DNA from: JAVVUQ01 sp036653075
GTDB taxonomy: Bacteria; Bacillota; Clostridia; Christensenellales; CAG-314
Assembly: GCA_036653075.1 (NCBI GenBank)
Contig: JAVVUQ010000003.1
Coordinates: forward strand, 1 to 42,774
DNA: 42,774 bases
Reading direction: 5' to 3'
Shown here: positions 24,534 through 32,778 of the stretch, piece after piece
Layout: each line of letters begins with the position of its first letter
Position numbering within the stretch: position 1 is the first letter of the stretch
The notes under the pieces: model-generated
Told to the model about the DNA's origin: nothing
Seen by the model: the letters and a program-made list of their open reading frames with translations, nothing else
Databases searched by the model: none
Position numbers and translations under genes: made by a program

Positions 24534-27500
24534 ATGTTTACTGATTTAAAGTTATATAATAGTTATAAAAAAATACTTGATAATGTCCGTAGTGAAAAAA
24601 ATACGGCAATTTTTGGCGTTCAAAGTGGTGAGAGGGCGTTTATAGCTAATGGATTAGAGAAGTTTGTATTGTATGTTGCTACGGATTACATTGAAGCGAA
24701 GAAGGCGGAGCGAGCTTTAAATGCAATTGGAAAAGAATACAAATATCTTCCATTTAAAGATGATGTTTTGTTATACAAAAAAAATGCAAATCATCATCAA
24801 TGCGCTTTAAAGAACGCTGTTTTATACGGAATAAACAATGGATTAAACGGAGTAATAGTCAGTGTTGAAGGGCTTGCTCAAATTTATCCTAATAAAGAAC
24901 TATTTATGCAATCGGTTATACGTATAAAAGATGGTGACACGATAGATTTAAAGATTTTATGTGAAAAGTTAATTAAAGCAGGATACGAGCGAGCGCCATT
25001 GGTATCGGTTGCGGGTGAATTTAGTTTAAGAGGAGATATTTTAGATGTTTTTTCGCCGATAGATGATGACCCTGTTAGAATAGAGTTTTTTGATAATTTG
25101 GTTGAAAATGTAAAATACTTTGATGTAGAAACGCACACATCTATAGGCGTAGCAAAAAAAGTGGATATTGTTCCTATAAAAGAGTATTTTGAACAAACTG
25201 AAAATGCTGCTTTAAAAAATGCAAAAAATGCTGCAAAAAAATTGAATTTAAAACCTGATGCGGCAATACGAGCGGCTACTATTTTATCAGAACTGGAAAT
25301 AGATAGTGACAATGATTGGTTGTTACCTTATACAGATTATTCAACATTAATGGATTATCTACCGCAAAATGCTGTTATTGTTTGGCAAGAGCCCAAGCAG
25401 CTTATAGACCGAACGGAACGATATTATAATGAGCATTACACACGAACAGAATATCTTATAGAGCGAGGCGAATTGCTTAGCGGAGGTGTAAACGCTTTAA
25501 TCAATAAAGAAGATTTATTTAAAACAAAAGTTGTTAGCGTGGCGTTTATGGCGTTAACAGCGTCGAGTTTTTTTAAGGCGCAAGATATTGTAAATTTACA
25601 AAATAGCGCATTGCAATCATACAAAAGTAATTTAGATATATTAAGTAGCGATATAAAACGATGGCTTGCCGATGGTTACAAAGTGGGCATATTTGTTGGC
25701 GCTAACGAAAAAGCAGAGCGACTGAGGTTAGAGCTATATAACAGAGATTGTCCGTTGAAAGTAACGGCTGATACTAACGATTCATTGATAAATGGTTGTA
25801 TTATAAGTAGCGATTTTGCCGATGGATTTATAAGCCACAGTAATAAATTAGTATTAGTTGGTGAAAGCCAACTTTATGCTGCCGTTATACCCACGCAAAA
25901 GAAACTCAGAAAATCGCAAAAACAAGCCTTTTTAACGGTAGAAGCTGGCGATTATGTAGTACACGACATACACGGTATAGGTTTATGCGCTGGAACAACA
26001 GTAATCAAAGGCGAGTTTGGCGAAAAAGATTATATTGTTGTAAAGTATAGAAATAACGATACGCTTTATGTCCCCGTTGAATCAAGCAATTTACTCAGTA
26101 AATTTAGCGGTAAAGAAAGCGAACCTAAGCTTTCAGCGTTAGGTGGAGGGGAATTTGAGCGTATAAAAGCTCGAGTTAAATCTAAACTTAAAGAACTTGC
26201 TATTGACCTATTAAAACTGTATAGCGAACGTATGCATAAAAGGGGATATACTTATCGTTGCGACCAAGGATTGATGGACAGTTTTGCTCAAGCTTTTTTA
26301 TATAGAGAAACAGACGACCAATTACGTTGCATTGAAGAAGTCGAAAAGGACTTAAATAGCGATAAAATAATGGATAGATTACTTGTAGGCGACGTTGGAT
26401 TTGGTAAAACAGAAGTAGCGATGCGAGCTGTATTTAAAGTTACTGCAAACGGATATCAAGCGTTAGTTCTTGCGCCTACAACTATATTATCGCAACAACA
26501 TTATGAAACGTTTAAAGAGCGTTTCGATCCATTTGGAATTAAAGTTGTTTGTTTAAATCGGTTTAGGAGCAAACAAGAACAAACAGAGATAATAAAAAAA
26601 ATAGCAAATGGCGAAGCAGAAGTTATTATCGGCACTCATAGACTGCTTAATAAAGCTGTAATTTACAAAAATCCTGGATTGTTAGTTTTAGATGAAGAAC
26701 AGCGATTTGGAGTTGAACATAAAGAAATATTAAAAACAATAAAAACCAATTTGGACGTATTGTCAATGTCGGCTACGCCAATACCACGTACTTTGCATAT
26801 GGCGCTAACGGGAATGAGAGATATAAGCACTATTTCCACACCGCCTAAGGAACGTTTACCAGTTGAAAGTTTTGTAGTCGAAGATAGTTCCGCTCTTATT
26901 CGAGATGTAATTTTACGTGAAATTTCTCGTAATGGACAAGTTTTTATTGTTTACAATCGTGTAGATTCTATTGACGCTTTTACCTTTAGAATATGCGAGC
27001 TTGTTCCTGAAGCGCGTATTGTTATTGCGCATGGGCAAATGCAAGAGTCAAAATTAGAGCAAACCGTGTACGAATTTACAAAGCACCAAGCAGACGTTCT
27101 TATAAGCACTACAATAATAGAAAATGGTATCGATATTCCCAACGCTAATACTCTTATTGTTTACGACGCTGATAAATTAGGACTTTCACAATTATATCAA
27201 TTGCGGGGGAGAGTAGGTAGAAGTAATAAATTAGCTTTCGCTTATTTTATTTATCGTGAGCAAAAAGTGCTTAGCGACGAAGCGTATAAAAGATTAACTT
27301 CTATTATGGAAAACACTGAATTAGGCAGCGGTTTTAAAATTGCAATGAAAGATTTGGAAATTAGAGGCGCAGGTAATGTCCTTGGTCGGGAACAACACGG
27401 ACATATGGAAAAAGTTGGATACGATACGTACGTTAAATTACTCAGCGAAGTAGTAGCAGAAATAAAAGGCGACCCTATAAAAAAGAAAGTCAATACTATT

Positions 27501-27953
27501 ATGGACGTTGACATAGATACGCACGTTCCAGTGGAATACATTGGCGATAGCAACGGTAGAATGGAGTTTTATCAGCGTTTAGCAAATATTACAAATAAAG
27601 CCGATAAAATTAAATTGTTATCGGAACTTAAAGATATCTATGGAGAAACTCCAAAACCCGTTTTGAACCTTTTAGACGTAGCGCACGTAAAAGCTATCGC
27701 TAATCAATTGGGAATTTGCGAGGTAATAATAAAACAAAATAATACTCGTATTATTTTTGCTTCGCCTGAAGATATAAAAACCGACGGAATTCGTTACGCT
27801 TTAAAATTGTTTGATAAACTTGCTCGCCTTTCTACTGTCGGCGACAAATTAGCCGTTGCTTTTAACTTGAAAAGTAAATCGACTCGCTATTGCTTAACAG
27901 CGATACGCGCCTTTTGCGAATCTGCAATAAACGAAGAGTATGATAAAGAATAA
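24534..27953 (+). CDS. mfd: Transcription-repair coupling factor Mfd
   Basis: ATP-dependent translocase that removes stalled RNA polymerase from DNA damage and recruits UvrA. Full length (1139 aa). Order: UvrB-like N-terminus (LRGDILDVFSP), RNA polymerase-interacting domain with GDYVVHDIHGIG, then the translocase with Walker A GDVGFGKTE near 618, DEEQRFG near 719 and SMSATPIPRTLH, then IENGIDIPNANTL and QLRGRVGRS, and the C-terminal TRCF domain. The start ATG follows a weak TGGA site; a TTG one codon earlier is less likely. It ends before a bidirectional terminator that it shares with the convergent tRNA gene. Confidence 0.97.
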   Translation: MFTDLKLYNSYKKILDNVRSEKNTAIFGVQSGERAFIANGLEKFVLYVATDYIEAKKAERALNAIGKEYKYLPFKDDVLLYKKNANHHQCALKNAVLYGINNGLNGVIVSVEGLAQIYPNKELFMQSVIRIKDGDTIDLKILCEKLIKAGYERAPLVSVAGEFSLRGDILDVFSPIDDDPVRIEFFDNLVENVKYFDVETHTSIGVAKKVDIVPIKEYFEQTENAALKNAKNAAKKLNLKPDAAIRAATILSELEIDSDNDWLLPYTDYSTLMDYLPQNAVIVWQEPKQLIDRTERYYNEHYTRTEYLIERGELLSGGVNALINKEDLFKTKVVSVAFMALTASSFFKAQDIVNLQNSALQSYKSNLDILSSDIKRWLADGYKVGIFVGANEKAERLRLELYNRDCPLKVTADTNDSLINGCIISSDFADGFISHSNKLVLVGESQLYAAVIPTQKKLRKSQKQAFLTVEAGDYVVHDIHGIGLCAGTTVIKGEFGEKDYIVVKYRNNDTLYVPVESSNLLSKFSGKESEPKLSALGGGEFERIKARVKSKLKELAIDLLKLYSERMHKRGYTYRCDQGLMDSFAQAFLYRETDDQLRCIEEVEKDLNSDKIMDRLLVGDVGFGKTEVAMRAVFKVTANGYQALVLAPTTILSQQHYETFKERFDPFGIKVVCLNRFRSKQEQTEIIKKIANGEAEVIIGTHRLLNKAVIYKNPGLLVLDEEQRFGVEHKEILKTIKTNLDVLSMSATPIPRTLHMALTGMRDISTISTPPKERLPVESFVVEDSSALIRDVILREISRNGQVFIVYNRVDSIDAFTFRICELVPEARIVIAHGQMQESKLEQTVYEFTKHQADVLISTTIIENGIDIPNANTLIVYDADKLGLSQLYQLRGRVGRSNKLAFAYFIYREQKVLSDEAYKRLTSIMENTELGSGFKIAMKDLEIRGAGNVLGREQHGHMEKVGYDTYVKLLSEVVAEIKGDPIKKKVNTIMDVDIDTHVPVEYIGDSNGRMEFYQRLANITNKADKIKLLSELKDIYGETPKPVLNLLDVAHVKAIANQLGICEVIIKQNNTRIIFASPEDIKTDGIRYALKLFDKLARLSTVGDKLAVAFNLKSKSTRYCLTAIRAFCESAINEEYDKE

Positions 27954-27993
27954 TTTTAAAAAAAATTGTATGACTAAACTACATAGAAAATAA

Positions 27994-28038
27994 AAAACTT
28001 CGCTTATTTCCGTTTTATATCGAAATAAGCGAAGTTTT
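27994..28038. terminator. Bidirectional intrinsic terminator between mfd and tRNA-Val
   Basis: A perfect 17-bp stem, AAAACTTCGCTTATTTC (27994-28010) with its complement at 28022-28038, loop of 11. T-rich tracts follow on both strands, so it can end mfd (plus) and the tRNA transcript (minus). Confidence 0.92.
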
Positions 28039-28042
28039 ATTT

Positions 28043-28118
28043 TGGTGGGCAGTAAGAGACTCGAACTCCCGACCCTCTCCACGTCAAGGAGATGCTCTCC
28101 CAACTGAGCTAACTGCCC
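28043..28118 (-). tRNA. tRNA-Val (anticodon GAC)
   Basis: A 76-nt cloverleaf including an encoded CCA end. The acceptor stem GGGCAGT pairs fully with ACTGCCC; the D arm is GCTC-AGTTGGGA-GAGC; the anticodon stem TCTCC/GGAGA holds the loop TTGACGT, anticodon GAC, reading valine codons GUC and GUU; the T loop is TTCGAGT, with a T stem that uses two G-U pairs. It has its own promoter at 28130-28158 and ends at the shared terminator. No other tRNA is nearby. Confidence 0.96.
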
Positions 28119-28129
28119 TTAATGCCATT

Positions 28130-28158
28130 AGTATAATATATTATAATAAATTTGTCAA
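28130..28158 (-). promoter_or_regulatory. Promoter of tRNA-Val
   Basis: On the minus strand TTGACA (28158-28153), 17 bp, TATACT (28135-28130). Initiation is expected within a few bases of the tRNA 5' end. Confidence 0.88.
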
Positions 28159-28332
28159 GAAAAGAAATAAAAAGTTTAAATAATAAAATAAATAGTTTTA
28201 AATAATTAAATGAAAAGCTTTAGATAATAAATTAAAAGCTTTAGATAAATGAAAATAAAGATTAGATAAATGAAATAATTATTTTAGTAATTTGTTTTTT
28301 TAATTATTAATATAAATATTATGAAGTAACTA
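28159..28332. other. AT-rich stretch with a short direct repeat
   Basis: Part of the 343-bp gap between tRNA-Val and the next gene. AAAAGCTTTAGATAA is present at 28213-28227 and 28234-28248, and a related word follows near 28261. Nothing else was recognised. Confidence 0.6.
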
Positions 28333-28361
28333 TTGATTTGGAAGAAAGAATATGTTATAAT
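28333..28361 (+). promoter_or_regulatory. Promoter of the 188-aa unknown gene
   Basis: TTGATT (28333-28338), 17 bp, TATAAT (28356-28361). This gives a leader of about 95 nt before the ATG at 28462. Confidence 0.8.
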
Positions 28362-28461
28362 ATATAAAATATACTTAAGAGGGCATTGACAAGAAAAAAA
28401 CAAAAGTTTAATGAAATTAGATGAAATATCTATAAATCGATAATGGTTTAGGGAGGTAATT

Positions 28462-29028
28462 ATGTATTATCATTGTTCTTTAATAGGCGGATTAAAAGTC
28501 ATAACGCCAGCTGTTACAAAATATTTTGATAAATCAAATCAAGTATTTGTAACGACGAATTTATCGATAGCGTTGTTATATTCTATTATTAATTTTGAAT
28601 ATACTTGCGGATATGAAAAGAATGGAAAAGTATATTTTGACGAGTATTATCCCAACGCTTTTGAAATGCTGTATAAAGAGAAAAAAGTATCATTGTATAT
28701 CTGTGAAGAAAAAAGCAGTTATGTACAAACAGAAAACGCTAACGAATATTTCAGTAACGATTCAGTCGCTGTCATCGAGGAATTGGTGATTTATGATGTA
28801 TATGAAAAGCTGTTAGAGCTTGAAAAATGCAAAAAAATTATAATAAATCGTTATGCGGATATGTCGAATGAAATGAAAAATTGGATTGTGAATTTTGAAA
28901 AGGATATTATTATACAAAAAAATGCGCTTAATTGCAACAACGAATATGCGTTATATTTAAAAACGCATTACGCAGAGAGTTGGAAATTAGCTGAAGCAGA
29001 AATGAATGGTACGATAAATAAAGAATAA
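28462..29028 (+). CDS. Conserved-looking soluble protein of unknown function
   Basis: A 188-aa cytoplasmic protein with no signal peptide or membrane helix. GGGAGGTAATT before the ATG and a clean promoter show that it is a real gene. The start MYYHCSLIGGLKVITP and the segment VFVTTNLSIALLY, followed by YEKNGKVYFDEYYPNAFEML, resemble a family of Clostridial hypothetical proteins whose first residues (YHxS...L...L.P...YVT) recall the entry of ADP-ribosyltransferase-like folds. That is a weak resemblance; no catalytic set can be assigned. The C-terminal half is helical and charged. Downstream, 106 bp away, is a Pr6Pr-like membrane protein. Confidence 0.75.
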   Translation: MYYHCSLIGGLKVITPAVTKYFDKSNQVFVTTNLSIALLYSIINFEYTCGYEKNGKVYFDEYYPNAFEMLYKEKKVSLYICEEKSSYVQTENANEYFSNDSVAVIEELVIYDVYEKLLELEKCKKIIINRYADMSNEMKNWIVNFEKDIIIQKNALNCNNEYALYLKTHYAESWKLAEAEMNGTINKE

Positions 29029-29134
29029 TAAAACTATTATTGATACCATATCATTTCACTTTATGTAATGTCAATGCAAATATTGGCATAGTTACAAAAT
29101 AATAGCATATAAATTATGATGCAAAGGAGTATTT

Positions 29135-29863
29135 GTGAAAACTAAAGATAAAACAACTAAACAATGGATTACGTTATTAGTAAGCGTTATATTAAAACTA
29201 ACATTAGTAATATTCGTTATTATTGGAATATGTAAAACTATGGGATACGAAGGTTTTATGGGCGGGGCTAAAGCGCTTTTATATTTTACTATACAAAGTA
29301 ACATTACAATTGCCATAGTAATGTTTGCTTTTGCCATAATTAATTGCGTTGAGTTTTTTACTAATAAAAAAATTATTAATAACCTTATTTTAAAAATTAA
29401 ATTTTCTTTTACAACAGCAATAGCGATTACAGGTTTTGTTTTTACTTTAATACTTGCGCCACGAATAGAAGGAGTTAATTTATTTAATTTTATCAATTTT
29501 GCGTTACACGTATTTGTGCCTATTTTAGCAATTGTGGATTTTTATTTTTTTGATTACGAATTAACAACAAAACCAGTTGATTGCTTGTTGGCTGCGCCTA
29601 TGCCGTTATTTTATTTGATTTTCGCTTTAATAGTATCAACAACGGGCGTAGTTTATAATAATGGCACTAATGTCCCGTATTTTTTCTTGGATTATAAAAC
29701 ACTTGGCTGGTTTTCAATGGATAAGGGTTTGGGCGTCGCATATTGGATTATTATTTTATTTGTAGCAATAATGGGCTTAAGCGCTTTAATGCTATTTGTC
29801 AAAAATTTAATATTTAAAATACATATTAAACGCAACAAACATAATATTACAACTAAAAATTAA
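29135..29863 (+). CDS. Pr6Pr-like integral membrane protein
   Basis: A 242-aa protein with about seven membrane helices. Blocks such as YFTIQSNITIAIVMFAFAI, NFALHVFVPILAIVDFYFFD and GVAYWIIILFVAIMGLSALM fit the Pr6Pr/FAR-17a-AIG1-like membrane family, whose function is not established in bacteria. The start is a GTG five bases after AAGGAG. The last codons and the stop lie inside a 36-bp tandem repeat, so the C-terminal residues NITTKN come from repeat DNA. It is well separated from the convergent MutS-like gene. Confidence 0.75.
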   Translation: MKTKDKTTKQWITLLVSVILKLTLVIFVIIGICKTMGYEGFMGGAKALLYFTIQSNITIAIVMFAFAIINCVEFFTNKKIINNLILKIKFSFTTAIAITGFVFTLILAPRIEGVNLFNFINFALHVFVPILAIVDFYFFDYELTTKPVDCLLAAPMPLFYLIFALIVSTTGVVYNNGTNVPYFFLDYKTLGWFSMDKGLGVAYWIIILFVAIMGLSALMLFVKNLIFKIHIKRNKHNITTKN

Positions 29864-29989
29864 ATTAGTATAAAAATGAATATTACAACTAAAAATTAAT
29901 TTAGTATAAAAATTAATATTACAACAAAAATTTAAATTAGCATAAAAATCAATATCACAACAAACAAAATTTAAAATTAGCACAAAAAG
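29843..29989. repeat. 36-bp tandem repeat, four copies, overlapping a stop codon
   Basis: Units 29843-29878, 29879-29914, 29915-29950 and a longer 29951-29989, each starting AATATYACAAC and ending in TANAAAAA-like DNA. The first unit encodes the end of the Pr6Pr-like protein; the others follow its TAA. The remaining DNA to 30100 is AT-rich with shorter repeats. Confidence 0.92.
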
Positions 29990-30100
29990 TATTTAAAATA
30001 AAATATAATATCATTTATATAGATTAAATATAAAATTAAGTAATAAATAAAGTAATAAATCAATATAAAATTAAATTTACAATACAATTTGGCGTAAAAA

Positions 30101-31498
30101 CTAATTAATATTATCCAAAATGTCTTTTTCAAGGTTTAAAAGTTTGCAAACTTTTATTGCGTCAGCCGAAACAGGGCAGCTATTTGAAACTTTTTGTATG
30201 TTATAATCCATAACATCGGCTATATCGTCGATTCCGAGGTTTAAGCAATCGCAATTTGCCAATCCAACAATTTGATAGTGAGTGTTTGCGACGTTTGCGA
30301 CGGTGTCAAAATGCGTAGTCATTACACAAACGACTTCTTTACTGTTAAAATATTGAGCGGTTGCCCTTGCTATTTTAGTTCCTTCAATAGGATTAGTTCC
30401 GCGCGCAAATTCGTCCATTAATAATAGTACATAACTATTTGAAACAGTTTCCACACAGTCATTAAGCTTTAAAATTTCACCGCCAAATGAAGATAAACCA
30501 CGTTTGCTGTCCTCTAAATCTTCAGATATCGATATAATTTCGTCAAAAAGCATAATTTCCGCAATATCGGCGAAAACAAAAAATCCAATTGACGCAAGAT
30601 ACACATTAAGCGCTAAAGTTTTTAAAATTACACTTTTTCCGCTCATATTAGCGCCAGATATTATTGTAGTACCTTGCTTGAGTTCAATCGTAACAGGCGT
30701 AAATGCGTGGCTACGTTGTTCAAGCATATCAGCAATATACGGATTATACATATCTTCGAAGTAAATCCTATTAGTTATTATTGGTCGAGCTAAGTTCCAA
30801 TCATCAGCAAGGCAAGCTTTCACAATAGTTAAATCCAATTTTCCAAGCGTGTGAGCGCTGTCAATAAGCAGGTCGCTATACTCAGATAGTTTGGTGGATA
30901 AATCAGTTAAAATACGTTGCTGCTCATCATATTCATCATTTACAATGCGCATACGCTGCGTTTTTAAATATTCATCATTTGGATTTAATCGAAGTTGCGA
31001 TTCAATAGAATTTTTAGTTTGACGACAAGTAGCAAGCTTTTCCGAATATATCGAATCAAGCGAAAATGCAAGATTGCGTGTTTTGGACGGGTCTAAAATA
31101 TCTAATATTTGCGTTAAATCATCTATAAAAATATTATTTAATTCTACTTTTTCACATAATGGCTGAAAAATAGTTTCAATACTTTTCATTGATAATGCAA
31201 AACTTTTAATTTCAAAAAGTTCAGTTTCGCTCATCACAGAATTTTTACATTTAATAAAAGTATTAATTATATCTTTTATAGGATATAGGCGTTGTCTTAA
31301 TCTATCCCAGTCCGCTCTCATTTCAGGAAAGGAATTAAAAATTGCTTCAACATTGTTAAGCTCATCGTTCAAATCGTTTTTTTCTAAAGGAGTAAAAGGT
31401 AAAAAGTTTTTTAACCGCCTTTTTCCAAGCGGCGAAAGCTTAAGCATATCAAAAACGAAATCCACGCCAATGTTTATCTTTTGTTGAAATGAAAGCAT
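30101..31498 (-). CDS. MutS-family ATPase lacking the mismatch-recognition domains
   Basis: A 465-aa protein that keeps the MutS lever/clamp-like helical region (about 30-250) and the C-terminal ABC-type ATPase: Walker A ISGANMSGKSV near 282 and Walker B YVLLLMDEFARGTNP near 358. Domain I (mismatch reading, Phe-x-Glu) is missing, and no Smr nuclease domain follows, so it is neither MutS nor MutS2. Short MutS relatives of this layout occur in Clostridia with unclear roles in DNA or RNA structure binding. AAAGGAGATTTTT precedes the ATG. Upstream is a gene-free stretch with hairpins; it may be transcribed alone. Confidence 0.85.
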   Translation of the reverse strand: MLSFQQKINIGVDFVFDMLKLSPLGKRRLKNFLPFTPLEKNDLNDELNNVEAIFNSFPEMRADWDRLRQRLYPIKDIINTFIKCKNSVMSETELFEIKSFALSMKSIETIFQPLCEKVELNNIFIDDLTQILDILDPSKTRNLAFSLDSIYSEKLATCRQTKNSIESQLRLNPNDEYLKTQRMRIVNDEYDEQQRILTDLSTKLSEYSDLLIDSAHTLGKLDLTIVKACLADDWNLARPIITNRIYFEDMYNPYIADMLEQRSHAFTPVTIELKQGTTIISGANMSGKSVILKTLALNVYLASIGFFVFADIAEIMLFDEIISISEDLEDSKRGLSSFGGEILKLNDCVETVSNSYVLLLMDEFARGTNPIEGTKIARATAQYFNSKEVVCVMTTHFDTVANVANTHYQIVGLANCDCLNLGIDDIADVMDYNIQKVSNSCPVSADAIKVCKLLNLEKDILDNIN

Positions 31499-31546
31499 AA
31501 AAATCTCCTTTTTTATTTTTATAGTTATAAATTTAATATAAATTCA

Positions 31547-31578
31547 ACTACCATTTTAATATCACTTAAAATGGTAGT
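31547..31578. promoter_or_regulatory. Perfect 13-bp hairpin before the MutS-like gene
   Basis: ACTACCATTTTAA (31547-31559) pairs with TTAAAATGGTAGT (31566-31578), loop of 6. It sits 48 bp upstream of the ATG at 31498. No U-tract follows on either strand, so it is more likely a leader structure or binding site than a terminator. Confidence 0.6.
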
Positions 31579-31605
31579 ATAAAACATCAATTATGCAAAA
31601 TTTAA

Positions 31606-31648
31606 GACTTGATGATAGATTCAAGTCACCAACTTTAGAGTTGGTGAC
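31606..31648. repeat. Two overlapping hairpins (possible IS200/IS605-type or REP-like remnant)
   Basis: GACTTGA (31606-31612) pairs with TCAAGTC (31621-31627), and GTCACCAAC (31625-31633) with GTTGGTGAC (31640-31648); they share three bases and are thus mutually exclusive at the base. Their GC content stands out against the AT-rich surroundings. The other DNA of the 351-bp gap 31499-31849 is low-complexity T/A-rich sequence (31676-31849). Confidence 0.6.
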
Positions 31649-31849
31649 AAAAACTCACTGTGTAATGTTTTTATATCCCTATTTATTATTTATTATTTTT
31701 ATAGTTTTTATTATAGTTTTATGATTTTTATTATATATTATATATTATATATTAAAGTTTAATTTTTTCATAGTTTTATAGCTTTATAGCTTTTATTATA
31801 TTTTTATGATTTTTATTATAGTTGTAGTTTTATTTTTTCATAATTTTTA

Positions 31850-32614
31850 TTATTTTTTTCTAAACATAGTTACTATTGAGTTAAAAATAGGAATAGTTAA
31901 GAAAATTAACCAACCTGGGTGCCACCACGTAGTGCCAAATATAAATCCAAGAGTTACGTATACAATGACGCAAAGTAGAGGGTAAGAAAATCTCGCCCAA
32001 ATAGATTTTACGCTACCTTCTGTAATCCAATAAAATAAGGGAACAGTTAAGAAAATAAGCAAGCCCCAGCCCCAGATGTTCCAAATACTGCCTATTATTA
32101 AATAAACAAGCAAGCATAAGATAGGATAAGGGAAAGAACGCCATCTTTGACTTACAGCAGATGTAACAATTCCATAGTACATCGGAATGGTTAAAAAAAT
32201 CATCCACATTGGATGCCAAAGCGATGAGCCATCGGGAGCTTTGCATATAAATCCGACAAGCAAGAAGACAACGATGCAAATCATAGGATAAGGGAACTTA
32301 TACCAACGTTTAGCATTTTGCCGACGGGCATAATCAGCGTCACTCATACCTCTACTTGTATGATTGTCGTCGTCATTATCATTAGAATTAAAGTGAAATG
32401 AAAAGCTGTTATTATCATTATCTCCTCGTAATGTTTCCTTATCGACGTTAAACAGCTCAGAAAGTCTTTCAATTTGTTCGCTTGTAGGCGTGCGTTTACC
32501 TTCTTCCCAATCAATAACTTCATCGGCTGTTGAATCAGTAAAATCTGCCACTTGTGATACGGTAAGTCCGTGTTTTCGTCTAAATTTCAGTAAATTATCA
32601 GATAGTTTGCTCAT
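31850..32614 (-). CDS. XRE-family HTH regulator fused to a threefold membrane repeat
   Basis: A 254-aa protein. Residues 1-62 form an XRE/Cro HTH (LSDNLLKFRRKHGLTVSQVA, then VIDWEEGKRTP and IERLSELFNVD). An Asn/Asp-rich linker follows (about 65-90). Then three internal repeats of about 45 residues, each with a pattern like W-x(2)-F-x-YP-x(2)-C, a hydrophobic helix, and W-x(5)-IFLTIP, give six membrane spans. It would be a membrane-tethered DNA-binding protein, possibly sensing the envelope. The start at 32614 has a very strong GAGGAGGT; an ATG 23 codons earlier lacks one. Three GTTTTATACTT boxes lie upstream. Confidence 0.85.
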   Translation of the reverse strand: MSKLSDNLLKFRRKHGLTVSQVADFTDSTADEVIDWEEGKRTPTSEQIERLSELFNVDKETLRGDNDNNSFSFHFNSNDNDDDNHTSRGMSDADYARRQNAKRWYKFPYPMICIVVFLLVGFICKAPDGSSLWHPMWMIFLTIPMYYGIVTSAVSQRWRSFPYPILCLLVYLIIGSIWNIWGWGLLIFLTVPLFYWITEGSVKSIWARFSYPLLCVIVYVTLGFIFGTTWWHPGWLIFLTIPIFNSIVTMFRKK

Positions 32615-32661
32615 ATCTAATACCTCCTCAATATAAAATTGTTTTTTATAGTAAAATTTAA

Positions 32662-32731
32662 GTTTTATACTTTTATACTTCAAAGTTTTAAGTTTTATAC
32701 TTGTGTAATTAAAAATTATGGTTTTATACTT
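32662..32731. repeat. Three GTTTTATACTT boxes at about 30-bp spacing
   Basis: Boxes begin at 32662, 32692 and 32721, with a truncated one (CTTTTATACTT) at 32670. Spacing is close to three helical turns, so they face one side of the DNA. They lie between the HTH regulator gene (transcribed away from them) and the end of the S66 peptidase gene, a fitting place for autoregulation. Confidence 0.65.
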
Positions 32732-32778
32732 GTATGATTTTATATATGATTTTATATATGAATTTATTGTGTTGTTTT

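Noticed and set aside
29092..29496. 134-aa minus-strand open frame
   Set aside because: Antisense to the Pr6Pr-like gene, hydrophobic mirror composition, no start signal.
29843..29989. CRISPR array
   Set aside because: The copies are directly adjacent, with no unique spacers, no palindromic repeat and no cas gene nearby.
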